A stretch of DNA of 50,381 nucleotides from SAR202 cluster bacterium Casp-Chloro-G2 (GTDB taxonomy: Bacteria > Chloroflexota > Dehalococcoidia > Lucifugimonadales > UBA3495). The stretch is taken from contig MUCI01000057.1 in the NCBI GenBank assembly GCA_002816575.1, positions 1-50,381 on the forward strand. Reading direction: 5' to 3'. The notes under the pieces were generated by a model. The model ran no database searches. It was not told the origin of the DNA and worked only from the letters and a program-made list of their open reading frames with translations. The position numbers were made by a program, and so were the translations under genes. Every line of letters starts with the position of its first letter. Position 1 is the first letter of the stretch. Shown here in pieces: positions 1 through 8,331 of the stretch.

Positions 1-264
1 GACCGGTCCGGGCCGCTCGTATTCGTTCAACCCAACACCCACCCATCCGCTCCACATCACTGCCACAGACCCGCCTTCCTACCTGCGTCCTCAGACCGAG
101 CCCTTCCCACATCTTGCTCTTTCTCAGAACCGGTCTTACAATTGCCCCCATCCTGAAAACTTGGACTAGACGTATCTCGGCGTCCGGATTCCCGCGTTCT
201 AATACATCAGCGGGCCCGGGCGCACGATCAGAAATTCTGAAAACCTGAAGGGGGTCTTTCCCAC

Positions 265-1500
265 ATGGCTGCAATGAACCATCCTCTGGAGAATGTCCGC
301 GTCATCGACTTGGGGCGCCATCAGGCCGGCCCCCGTTGTGCCCAAGTGCTGGCCCGCATGGGCGCTGAGGTCATCAAGGTTGAGCGATTGGGCGGAGAGG
401 AAACCCGCTACCACGGCCCCTGGGTCAAGAAGCAGTCATCCTACTGGGTCCAGTACAACTCGGGCAAGAAGTCCCTGGCCATGGACCTTCGCAAGGAAGA
501 GGGCAAGGAGGCGCTTCGCAAGCTGATCAAAGTCTCCGATGTCCTGGTCCAGAACTTCCGGCCCGGCACCATCGAGAAGATGGGCTTCGGCTATGAGGAA
601 CTCAAGAAACTCAACCCCCGCATCATCATGGTCAACGTGTCCGCCTACGGCCAGTTCGGTCCCTACAAAGACCAGATCGGCTACGACCCCATCGGTCAGA
701 CCATGTCGGGAATCACCATGCTCACCGGCGACGATGGCATGCCTCCCATCCGCACCGGCGTGCCCATCATCGACCGCATCACCTCCCTCCACGCCGCCAT
801 CGGGTGCTTGGCCGCACTGCACGAGAGGGAGATTTCCGGAGAAGGCCAGTCCATGGACGTCTGCCTGGCCGACACCGGCTATTCCATGACCGAGATTCCC
901 ATCACGGCCTACCACGGTTCCGGGATCAAACCCAAGCGCGGCGACTCCAACTCCTCGGCTCCGCCATCGGGCATCTACGAATGCAAAGAGGGCTGGGTAC
1001 TGCTTTCCGCCGGCGACCAGCACCACTGGTACCGGGTCTGCAACGCCCTGGGCAAGCCCGAGTGGCTGGAGGACCCGAGGTTCAATACCCGCCCCGAGCG
1101 GGCCAAGAACGCCGCCATCGTGAACGAGGCCTTGCACGAATTGCTGATGACCATGACCATGGAGCAGGCCATCGCCCACTTCACCGAGCACGACGTTGTC
1201 GCCGCCCCGGTGAACGACATCCCAATGGCCGAGGCCGACCCCCATCCCTGGGAGCGCCGCGCCATGGTCGAGGTGGACGACTTCCTGGCCGGGACCATTG
1301 CCGTATCGGGAGACTACTGGCACTTCTCCCGCACACCGGTGAACATCGGCGTCACCCCCAAGGTCGGCCAGCACAACGACGAGGTCCTCTCCGGCATCTT
1401 GGGATACTCGCCCGAAGAGATCGCAGCCATGAAGAAGAACAACGTCATCTCCGAAGACGATCTTTACCACGAGATCGAAGGCGCCCCCGACCGCGCCTAG
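265..1500 (+). CDS. Family III CoA-transferase (CaiB/BaiF type)
   Basis: This 411-residue protein should move CoA between carboxylic acids; the substrates cannot be read from sequence. The N-terminal signature (VRVIDLGRHQAGPRCAQVLARMG), the YNSGKKSLAMDL segment, and GY..IGQTMSGI are typical of the family. Asp170 in GVPIIDRITSLHAA sits where the catalytic aspartate (Asp169 in CaiB and formyl-CoA transferase) is expected, and the length is normal. A purine-rich ribosome site (AAGGGGG) lies 10 bases before the ATG; a second ATG three codons in is possible. It stands alone, followed by a perfect terminator. Family assignment is secure, substrate unknown. Confidence 0.93.
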   Translation: MAAMNHPLENVRVIDLGRHQAGPRCAQVLARMGAEVIKVERLGGEETRYHGPWVKKQSSYWVQYNSGKKSLAMDLRKEEGKEALRKLIKVSDVLVQNFRPGTIEKMGFGYEELKKLNPRIIMVNVSAYGQFGPYKDQIGYDPIGQTMSGITMLTGDDGMPPIRTGVPIIDRITSLHAAIGCLAALHEREISGEGQSMDVCLADTGYSMTEIPITAYHGSGIKPKRGDSNSSAPPSGIYECKEGWVLLSAGDQHHWYRVCNALGKPEWLEDPRFNTRPERAKNAAIVNEALHELLMTMTMEQAIAHFTEHDVVAAPVNDIPMAEADPHPWERRAMVEVDDFLAGTIAVSGDYWHFSRTPVNIGVTPKVGQHNDEVLSGILGYSPEEIAAMKKNNVISEDDLYHEIEGAPDRA

Positions 1501-1545
1501 ACGGGCGGCTCCCGAGTAAGGGAACAACCGGTAGTCCGCGAACTA

Positions 1546-1580
1546 CAAGAAGGGCCACTTATCGTGGCCCTTCTTGTTTA
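1546..1580 (+). terminator. Rho-independent terminator of the first CoA-transferase
   Basis: There is a perfect 13-bp stem (1546-1558 with 1564-1576), a 5-base loop, and then a T-rich tail (TTTATTC). It starts about 45 bases after the stop codon. Confidence 0.9.
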
Positions 1581-1662
1581 TTCACCCATTCGAATCTCGT
1601 TCGGCCATTAAAAGCAAGCGTCTTTGGCATCACGCTCGTGGTAACAAGTACTTGACCCCGAC

Positions 1663-1689
1663 CCGCTCATCCTGGGCCTGTCGAAGGAC
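1663..1689 (+). repeat. Dispersed 27-bp repeat, copy A
   Basis: This copy reads CCGCTCATCCTGGGCCTG followed by TCGAAGGAC. Related copies lie at 4618-4638 (minus), 5422-5448 (plus), 26605-26632 (minus, degenerate) and 26731-26757 (plus, degenerate). All are intergenic. Confidence 0.7.
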
Positions 1690-1796
1690 TGCGTCAGTCA
1701 ATTTCATGGCGGGGACAGGGTTGGCTTGTCCCGTAAACGTGGTTCGACCGGCCCACCACGCGCGGGGCCCTGGAAAGGTCACGCGTGAGCCACGCC

Positions 1797-2807
1797 TCAA
1801 TACCGCAGCATCATGCGCTGGATCTCTGATTTGTCCTCGGTGGCCGTTAGGGCTAGCATGAGCAGGATGCGGGCCTTCTTGGGGGTCAGGTTGTCCGCCA
1901 CGATGTAGCCGTCCTCGGTGAAGCGGCGGGTGAGCATAACCCGACCGCTGCCTGTATGGGTGGCGATCACCACCGGGAGGCCGGCCTCCGATACTTCCTT
2001 GAGGGCCGCCATGAACGGTGGTGGCGAACCGCCGCTGCCCAACCCGGCGGCCACCAGGCCGTCCACGCCCGCTTGGGCCAGGGCCTTGATCACCAGTCCG
2101 TCGGCGCCGGCATACGCGGGCGCAATGTCCACCCTGGGCAGCCGGTCAACGCCAGAAACATCAAACTCCGAATCAACCGTGTGCGCCCGGTCCGGGCGGC
2201 GGTAGAAGACCACTTCCTCGTCCGAGTCGGCGTAACCCAAGAACCCGAAATCTGGGGCTTGAAAGGTCTCCAGCCGGTAGCTGTTGGTCTTGGTCACATC
2301 TCTGGCCGCCTGGACTTGGTTGTTCAACACCGTCAGCACTCCCCGGCCCGCCGACTGAGGGGCCGCCGCCACCCTGATGCAATCGATCAGATTAACGTCG
2401 GAGTCGGTCCCCAGGCCGGTGGGTGGGCGCATGGCCCCGGTAATGACCACCGGCTTGGCGCTCTTAACCGTTAGGTTTAGGAAGTAGGCCGTCTCTTCCA
2501 GCGTCGCCGTGCCGTGGGTCACCGCCACGCCCGCCGCCTGGGGGTCGTCTCGGAATATCTGGTTGATCCGCTTGGCCAGGCCCAACCAATGGTCCGGCGT
2601 GACATCAGTGCTCCCCAGGTTCAAGAACTGCTCGGCGCGAACGTCGGCAAACCCGTGGACCTCCGGCACCCGGTCAAGCATTTCCTCGATGGTCAGGTGT
2701 TTGCCGTCGTAGCTATAGTTGGTGTAATCGGTCCGGTTGCGCCCCACGAACGAGATGCTACCCCCGGTGGCCACCAGATACACCCTCGGCTTGCTTTCGC
2801 TAGTCAT
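1797..2807 (-). CDS. Asparaginase/glutaminase-family protein with altered active site
   Basis: The 336-residue protein has the bacterial L-asparaginase fold signature. ATGGSI (residues 13-18) is the first active-site block, HGTATLEETAYFL (98-110) the second, and RDVTKTN (169-175) carries the conserved lysine (Lys173, equivalent to Lys162 of E. coli AnsB). Two positions differ from classical enzymes. The nucleophile is Ser17 rather than Thr, and the Asp of HGTDT is Ala101. No signal peptide is visible, so it is probably cytoplasmic. GGAG precedes the ATG. Activity could be asparaginase, glutaminase or a related amidohydrolase. Confidence 0.88.
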   Translation of the reverse strand: MTSESKPRVYLVATGGSISFVGRNRTDYTNYSYDGKHLTIEEMLDRVPEVHGFADVRAEQFLNLGSTDVTPDHWLGLAKRINQIFRDDPQAAGVAVTHGTATLEETAYFLNLTVKSAKPVVITGAMRPPTGLGTDSDVNLIDCIRVAAAPQSAGRGVLTVLNNQVQAARDVTKTNSYRLETFQAPDFGFLGYADSDEEVVFYRRPDRAHTVDSEFDVSGVDRLPRVDIAPAYAGADGLVIKALAQAGVDGLVAAGLGSGGSPPPFMAALKEVSEAGLPVVIATHTGSGRVMLTRRFTEDGYIVADNLTPKKARILLMLALTATEDKSEIQRMMLRY

Positions 2808-3376
2808 GGATCAACTCCACATGCTGTATAAGTTGTGCCTGAGACCGCAGTCTTTGTCGGATCGAGACCCGGAGTATACGACGGTTCAGCAGAATCGACA
2901 CCGACGGACAGCCCAGACGATGCGATGGGGCCAGTCGGCCGGTCCATCAGGGCCGACTCCTAAAAAATACCTTCCCCGGTATGGGTACATGTGCTATTCT
3001 CAATTATGTCGGGTCCTGAAAGACGTTTCTCGTAATCAAGGCTGATTCGCAGCCCGTAGCGCCCTAAAAACGGGGCTACCGGCCGGAGCGGGACCGCGGA
3101 GATTCGACGGGAAATCCCGTGAATAATCCACGGAAAACCCATCCATCAGGCAAACCGGCGGCCGGGCCGGAGCAGATACATCCCAAACGGCTTGAGAGAC
3201 AAGGCCCACGGCGGCGGCGAGACTAGGATGTGACCAGCACATCGATCGTAGTCTGATCACCGCCGTTATCGCATCTCTAAGCTCGGAATCCCGCATAATT
3301 AACAAATTATCCGTCCAGTGTTGTCGGCACGGTTGGCCCGATGCCCGTGCCGCGGCTGGCAAGGAGGTAACCTCAA
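2808..3376. other. Non-coding gap between divergent asparaginase-like and PIN/TRAM genes
   Basis: No convincing gene is present; the short open frames lack recognisable domains or ribosome sites. The stretch should carry divergent promoters, but no clean -35/-10 pair stands out. A GC-rich hairpin lies at its right end (separate entry). Confidence 0.5.
3325..3352 (+). other. Leader hairpin just upstream of the PIN/TRAM ribosome site
   Basis: CGGCACGG (3325-3332) pairs with CCGTGCCG (3345-3352) across a 12-base loop. It ends 8 bases before the AAGGAGG ribosome site (3361-3367), so it would form in the mRNA leader. A regulatory role is a guess. Confidence 0.45.
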
Positions 3377-4510
3377 ATGGTGGCCCTTTGGATGCTCAGA
3401 ATATTGAGCGCCGGGGGTCTTGGGGTAATTGGCTGGCGGCTCGGACTCTATCTTTCGGAATCATATTCAGATAACGAAGAATTCTTACCCTGGGGCCTCG
3501 CACTAACCCTGGCCGGCGCAATGATCGGGGGAGTTTTAATCCCCTACCTTTTCCTCACGTCCTGGCGCATCAGCGCAAGATATATCGACTCCATACGCGG
3601 CTCGGCATTGATCTCAGCCACGGCCGGCTTACTCGTGGGCCTGGTCGTCGCCTCGCTCATATCCATCCCGCTCTATACGCTGCCCGGTTGGGCCGGATGG
3701 GCCGTGCCGGTCATCGTGAACGTCACGCTGGGCCTCTTCGGACTCTGGCTTGGCGTGCAGCGGGAACGGGACGTCCGCGCGCTGTTTCCCAGCCTAGATT
3801 CCGTAGTGGAGTCATACGGCACTATCGGCAGCACGAACGGCCACGCCAAAGGCTCCAACAGCAACGGCTGGACCGGCAAGGCCGACAAGGTCAAGTCTCA
3901 GAAATCGTCGCGCAACGGCAATATCCTGGTGGATACCAGCGCGATCATCGACGGCCGGATCGCCGATCTCAGCATCACCGGATTCCTCGAGGGCTCGCTG
4001 GTGGTCCCCCGCTTCGTCTTGGATGAACTGCGCCACATCGCCGACTCCAGTGACCCGCTGCGGCGCAACCGGGGCCGCCGTGGCCTGGAGGTACTGGGCA
4101 AGCTGCGGAAAGACGAGTCTGTCCCGTTACAGGTATTGGACGTAGGCGTGGAGAACGGCAAGGAAGTCGACGCCGTCCTGGTCCAGCTGGCCCGGGAGAT
4201 GAAAGCGTCCATCCTCACCACCGACTACAACCTGAACCGCGTGGCCGAACTGCAGGGCGTCCAAGTCTTGAACGTTAACGAGTTGGCCAACGCCCTCAAG
4301 TCCATCGTTCTCCCCGGCGAAGAGCTGCGGGTGAACATAGTCCAAGAGGGCAAGGAAGTCGGCCAGGGCGTCGCCTACCTGGACGACGGCACCATGGTGG
4401 TGGTCGAAGGCGGCCGGCGCTACCTGAACGCGTTCCATGATGTGGCCGTGACCAGGGTGCTGCAGACCGCGGCCGGCCGAATCATCTTCGCCCAACCCAG
4501 AGGCGAATAG
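3377..4510 (+). CDS. Membrane-anchored PIN/TRAM-domain protein (YacL type)
   Basis: The 377-residue protein starts with four predicted membrane segments (about 6-24, 40-60, 76-98, 108-126). A polar linker (about 140-182) follows, then a PIN ribonuclease-fold domain with its acidic metal residues: Asp186 in LVDTSAIIDGRI, Glu217 in LDELR, Asp265 in KEVDAVL and Asp283 in TTDYNLN. The C-terminus (about 318-377) is a TRAM domain, normally RNA-binding. In Bacillus subtilis the homologue yacL precedes ispD and ispF, and the same order is seen here. The start is fixed by AAGGAGG nine bases before the ATG. RNA cleavage is inferred from the family. Confidence 0.92.
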   Translation: MVALWMLRILSAGGLGVIGWRLGLYLSESYSDNEEFLPWGLALTLAGAMIGGVLIPYLFLTSWRISARYIDSIRGSALISATAGLLVGLVVASLISIPLYTLPGWAGWAVPVIVNVTLGLFGLWLGVQRERDVRALFPSLDSVVESYGTIGSTNGHAKGSNSNGWTGKADKVKSQKSSRNGNILVDTSAIIDGRIADLSITGFLEGSLVVPRFVLDELRHIADSSDPLRRNRGRRGLEVLGKLRKDESVPLQVLDVGVENGKEVDAVLVQLAREMKASILTTDYNLNRVAELQGVQVLNVNELANALKSIVLPGEELRVNIVQEGKEVGQGVAYLDDGTMVVVEGGRRYLNAFHDVAVTRVLQTAAGRIIFAQPRGE

Positions 4511-4617
4511 GCCTTAGCCGGTGGCCACCGGAGCAGCCCTTGTCCAAACGTGTCATTCAGAGGAGTGCAACGACGAAGCCTATCTTGACTCGTGACCACT
4601 CAGATTCAAAGAACGAG

Positions 4618-4638
4618 ACCCTTCGCCAGCTCAGGGTG
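4618..4638 (-). repeat. Dispersed repeat, copy B (degenerate, inverted)
   Basis: Read on the minus strand this resembles the CATCCTGAGCTTGTCGAAGG core of copy C, but lacks one base in the centre. It lies in the gap between the PIN/TRAM gene and ispD. Confidence 0.45.
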
Positions 4639-4703
4639 CCAAGTTTGTCACGCCTTGGACCGGCGGGCCGGTTCAACACCCTCGCCCTCAAGGCAACGCC
4701 CAG

Positions 4704-5396
4704 TTGACTGCCCCGTTGACCGATGTAGGCGCGATAGTGGTGGCTGCCGGGCGCAGCACCAGGATGGGAGGCGTGGACAAGACCTTTGCCCCCATCCTTG
4801 GCCTGCCCCTGATCGCCCATACCCTGGGCCGCCTCGAGTCCTCCCCCCGCATCAGCCAGATCGTCTTGGTCCTGGCCGAAGACTCCGTGGAACGCGGCCA
4901 AGAACTGGTCCGGCGACAGAACTACCGCAAGGTTGCCCAGGTCTGCGCCGGCGGCCAAAGACGCCAGGACTCGGTGCGGAACGGGCTGGAACAACTGGCG
5001 CCCTGCGGCTGGGTGATAGTCCACGACGGCGCCCGCCCCTGCTTCGATGAAGCCATGCTGCAACGCGGACTGGACGCCGCCGCCGAATGCGGGTCGGCCG
5101 TGGCCGGAGTGCCCGTGAAAGACACCATCAAGCTGGTTTCAGACGAACAGATGGTCAGCGACACCCCCGACCGCTCCCTCCTCTGGGCCGCCCAAACCCC
5201 GCAGGTGTTCCGCTACGGCCTGCTGCTGGAGACCCACCGCACCCACGCCGGCGACGTGACCGACGACGCCGCCATGGTCGAAGCCCAAGGCCACCCCGTA
5301 AAGATGTTCCTGGGCGCCTACGAGAACATCAAAGTCACCACCGCCGGCGACCTGATCATCGCCGAAGCGTTCTTGAAGGCGTCGTCCACCACCTGA
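4704..5396 (+). CDS. ispD: 2-C-methyl-D-erythritol 4-phosphate cytidylyltransferase
   Basis: IspD transfers CMP from CTP to methylerythritol phosphate in the non-mevalonate isoprenoid pathway, in the cytoplasm. The 230-residue protein shows the nucleotide-binding start VVAAGRSTRMGG, the HDGARP motif, AAQTPQVFR and DVTDDAAMVE, all in the expected order. The length is normal. The frame opens with TTG at 4704; another TTG at 4716 is possible, and there is no ATG before the first motif. Its usual partner ispF is separated from it by 5.6 kb of restriction-modification genes. Confidence 0.94.
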   Translation: MTAPLTDVGAIVVAAGRSTRMGGVDKTFAPILGLPLIAHTLGRLESSPRISQIVLVLAEDSVERGQELVRRQNYRKVAQVCAGGQRRQDSVRNGLEQLAPCGWVIVHDGARPCFDEAMLQRGLDAAAECGSAVAGVPVKDTIKLVSDEQMVSDTPDRSLLWAAQTPQVFRYGLLLETHRTHAGDVTDDAAMVEAQGHPVKMFLGAYENIKVTTAGDLIIAEAFLKASSTT

Positions 5397-5421
5397 TTCC
5401 AACAACACTACCGCCCTCCGT

Positions 5422-5448
5422 CCGCTCATCCTGAGCTTGTCGAAGGAC
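5422..5448 (+). repeat. Dispersed 27-bp repeat, copy C
   Basis: This copy reads CCGCTCATCCTGAGCTTG followed by TCGAAGGAC. It matches copy A at 25 of 27 positions. It lies between ispD and the restriction-modification genes, at the left edge of the inserted segment. Confidence 0.7.
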
Positions 5449-5569
5449 CCGAACTTAGGCGCAGTCACGGTCCCCGAATGGACACGCGCCGCTGTTCACC
5501 GAACCGGTCAGTGGTGTAAAGTTATTCAACCCATCGGTCACCCAACGAAAGGCGCAGTAGGGTAGATTC

Positions 5570-7876
5570 ATGCCGCGACTGACGGAACAAGAGCAACAAG
5601 AGATAATCCGTTACCTGGAAGCCGACCGGCCCCTGCCCGACAAGTACCGCTTTCTTTTGTTCGAGGACAAGCGGGAAGTTGAGTTGGTCTGGAACGGCAA
5701 GACCAACGAGGTCAGCAACATCGTGCTGCCATTTCAGGTGATCGAGCAGGTGGACGAGCCCCGCGCCGAGACGGACACCCGGTTGCAGGGGAGCCTGTTT
5801 GACCTGGACGACCGGGGCCGCCAGCTAAAGGGCTGGACCAACAAGCTGATCTGGGGCGACAACAAACTGGTCCTCTCCAGCCTGAAGAACGGCCCGCTGC
5901 GGGAGGAGATCGAAGCCCAGGACGGCATCAAGCTGATCTACATCGACCCGCCCTTCGACGTAGGCGCTGATTTCAGCATGGACATCGAGATCGGCGGCGG
6001 CACCTTCACCAAGCGGCCCAACATCCTGGAGGAGATCGCCTACCGGGACACCTGGGGCAAGGGCGCGGATTCGTTCATCGCCATGATCTACGAGCGGCTG
6101 GTGCTGATGCGGGACTTGCTGGCCGATGATGGCAGTATATATGTGCACTGCGATTATCGAGTCAATAGCTTCATACGGCAAGCGTTGAGTGAGGTTTTCT
6201 CCGAGCGCAACATGGTCAACGAGATCATATGGAAGCGAAAAGGCGGCTCTGCGCTGAGCAACATGAACAAGATGTCTGTAAACACCGACACAATTTATCT
6301 ATATTCAAAAACTGACTCCCCAATTTGGAATCAGGTTTACATGGAGCCAGATCAAGATTACGTGGAACAGATGTTCACGCGGTCAGACCCCGATGGCCGA
6401 CGGTTCATGTTGAACGTCTGCGGTAGCCCCACCTTCCGAGCGAACTTGTACTATGACTTTAAAGGGTACAAGACGCCAGCAAACGGGTGGCGCTATTCGC
6501 GGGAAGCGATGGAGGAACTCGACAGCCAAGGATTGATATATTATCCCGAAGATAAGAGTAGGCAGGTTTACAAAAAGATATACCTCGATTCGTATGAAGG
6601 CCAACTCATCACGAATATGTGGGTGGATATCAAGCTGCTAAAGGGAAGGAATGCCGAAATATTAAACTACCCTACCCAAAAACCCGAGGCCCTGCTCGAC
6701 CGAATCATCAAGGCCTCATCCAACGAGGGTGACTTGGTAGCTGACTTCTTCGTCGGTTCTGGCACTACTGCCGCCGTAGCCGAAAAGCTGGGCCGTAAGT
6801 GGATCGTATCGGACCTCGGTAAATTCGCCATCCACACCACCCGCAAGCGAATGATTGGCGTCCAGCGGGAGTTGAAAGCCAAAGGCCAGGACTACCGCGC
6901 CTTCGAGGTCCTCAACCTGGGCAAGTACGAGCGCCAGCACTACATCGGCGTGAATCCCAACCTTCGGGAAGCCGAACAGCAGCAACAGATGCAGGAGAAG
7001 GAAGCCGCCTTCCTAGACCTGATCCTGCGGGCCTATAGGGCCGAAAAGACCGACGGATTTCAGACCTTCCACGGCAAGAAGGCCGGGCGGCTGGTGGCGG
7101 TGGGGCCGGTCAACCTGCCGGTCACCCGGCTGTACGTGGAAGAGGTTATCCTGGAGTGCCGCCAGAAGCACATCACCCGGGTCGACATCCTGGGCTTCGA
7201 GTTCGAGATGGGCCTGTTCCCCAACGTGCTGGACGAGGCCCGAGCCAAGGGCATCGACATCGCCCCCAAGTACATCCCCGCTGAGGTATTCGACAAACGG
7301 GCGGTGGACCGCAATCAGGTGGTCTTCCACGATGTGTCATTCATCGAGGTCACGCCCCGCGTCAACGCCAATCAGGTGCCCGTGCAGCTCACCGATTTCT
7401 CCGTCTTCTACTCCCAGGACTCCATCGCCAACGCCGAAGCCACTCTCAAGGATAAGGCTAGCAGGATCGTGGTGGAGCAAGGTCAAATCGTGAAGGTGAG
7501 CAAAGACGCCAACGGCCTGGTCAGCCGGGAATTGCTCACCCAGAACTGGACGGACTGGATCGATTATTGGGCGGTGGACTTCAATTTCGAGAACAAGCGG
7601 GAGATCATCCGGGTCAAGCGTGAGCCAGCCAGGCAGGCGCAGATGGCGAGCATGGAGCGGCCCGAACAAGCGGCCCTGACCGAGTACGAAGAGGTCTGGA
7701 CCGGGGATTACATCTTCGAGAACGAATGGCAGTCCTTCCGCACCAAGAAAGACCGCTCCCTGGAACTGACCAGCGTCGCCCGCGAATGTCCTCCGGGGCG
7801 GCGCAAGTTGGCCGTAAAAGTCGTGGACATCTTTGGCAACGACACCATGACGATTGTCGAGGTAACTATTAGATAA
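5570..7876 (+). CDS. Type III-like DNA methyltransferase (Mod)
   Basis: The 768-residue protein has the beta-class N6-adenine methyltransferase order. IYIDPPF (residues 123-129, motif IV) comes first, then a variable recognition stretch (about 215-365), then [15 protein letters not shown] (367-381) and DFFVGSGTT (392-400), the AdoMet-binding motif I. It should recognise and protect the target of the downstream Res helicase-nuclease. The recognition stretch looks less GC-rich and differs in codon use from the rest. The stop is followed, after 18 bases, by the inverted-repeat GIY-YIG element that separates it from res. Confidence 0.93.
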   Translation: MPRLTEQEQQEIIRYLEADRPLPDKYRFLLFEDKREVELVWNGKTNEVSNIVLPFQVIEQVDEPRAETDTRLQGSLFDLDDRGRQLKGWTNKLIWGDNKLVLSSLKNGPLREEIEAQDGIKLIYIDPPFDVGADFSMDIEIGGGTFTKRPNILEEIAYRDTWGKGADSFIAMIYERLVLMRDLLADDGSIYVHCDYRVNSFIRQALSEVFSERNMVNEIIWKRKGGSALSNMNKMSVNTDTIYLYSKTDSPIWNQVYMEPDQDYVEQMFTRSDPDGRRFMLNVCGSPTFRANLYYDFKGYKTPANGWRYSREAMEELDSQGLIYYPEDKSRQVYKKIYLDSYEGQLITNMWVDIKLLKGRNAEILNYPTQKPEALLDRIIKASSNEGDLVADFFVGSGTTAAVAEKLGRKWIVSDLGKFAIHTTRKRMIGVQRELKAKGQDYRAFEVLNLGKYERQHYIGVNPNLREAEQQQQMQEKEAAFLDLILRAYRAEKTDGFQTFHGKKAGRLVAVGPVNLPVTRLYVEEVILECRQKHITRVDILGFEFEMGLFPNVLDEARAKGIDIAPKYIPAEVFDKRAVDRNQVVFHDVSFIEVTPRVNANQVPVQLTDFSVFYSQDSIANAEATLKDKASRIVVEQGQIVKVSKDANGLVSRELLTQNWTDWIDYWAVDFNFENKREIIRVKREPARQAQMASMERPEQAALTEYEEVWTGDYIFENEWQSFRTKKDRSLELTSVARECPPGRRKLAVKVVDIFGNDTMTIVEVTIR

Positions 7877-7894
7877 CCTTCATCACGCCGTGAT

Positions 7895-8247
7895 CTGTCA
7901 TTTCGACCGAAGGGATAAATCTTGTGACCTCGGAACGAACCTACTATGTCTATCTGCTGACCAATTGGAACAACAAGGTGATGTATGTCGGGGTTACGAA
8001 CAACCTCGAACGAAGGGTTTACGAACACAAAACCAAGGCTCTGAAAGGGTTTACCGAAAAGTACAATGTGAGCAAACTTGTGTATTTCGAACACACTACT
8101 GATGTCACGGCGGCACTGGAAAGAAAGAAGGAAATAAAGAAGTGGCGTCGTGAAAAGAAGAACAACTTGGTTCATGAGCAAAACCCTGCGTGGAAAGATT
8201 TGAGCTCGGAATGGGGCCAAGATTTCTCCCTTCGGTCGAAATGACAG
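7895..8247 (+). mobile_element. 353-bp inverted-repeat element carrying a GIY-YIG ORF
   Basis: The ends are 29-bp inverted repeats, 7895-7923 and 8219-8247, matching at 28 of 29 positions; the core reads TTTCGACCGAAGGG. The GIY-YIG start codon follows directly after the left repeat, and the stop codon lies inside the right repeat, so repeat and gene form one unit. It sits between mod and res; without it those genes would be about 100 bases apart. This structure is seen directly; mobility is inferred. Confidence 0.75.
7924..8244 (+). CDS. Small GIY-YIG nuclease-domain protein
   Basis: The 106-residue protein is a stand-alone GIY-YIG domain of the UPF0213/UvrC-N type. YYVYLLTNWNNKVMYVGVTN (residues 7-26) holds the two signature tripeptides in variant form (VYL and YVG). 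RRVYEHK supplies the conserved arginine and following helix, and a basic stretch with ERKKEIKKWRR follows. The last residues (FSLRSK) are encoded by the terminal inverted repeat. It starts with GTG. Members of this group may cut DNA; here it could act on its own flanking repeats, which is inference. Confidence 0.85.
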   Translation: MTSERTYYVYLLTNWNNKVMYVGVTNNLERRVYEHKTKALKGFTEKYNVSKLVYFEHTTDVTAALERKKEIKKWRREKKNNLVHEQNPAWKDLSSEWGQDFSLRSK

Positions 8248-8331
8248 TGGGAGGCCGCCGATGACGGTAAGAAGCTTTATGATTTACAGACATTACAGAG
8301 GCCCATCATCTGTTGAAAGAGGTTAGGCCAT

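Noticed and set aside
3036-3362. Leftward 108-codon frame in the gap before the PIN/TRAM gene
   Set aside because: No ribosome site, no recognisable fold, and it covers the leader hairpin of the divergent gene.
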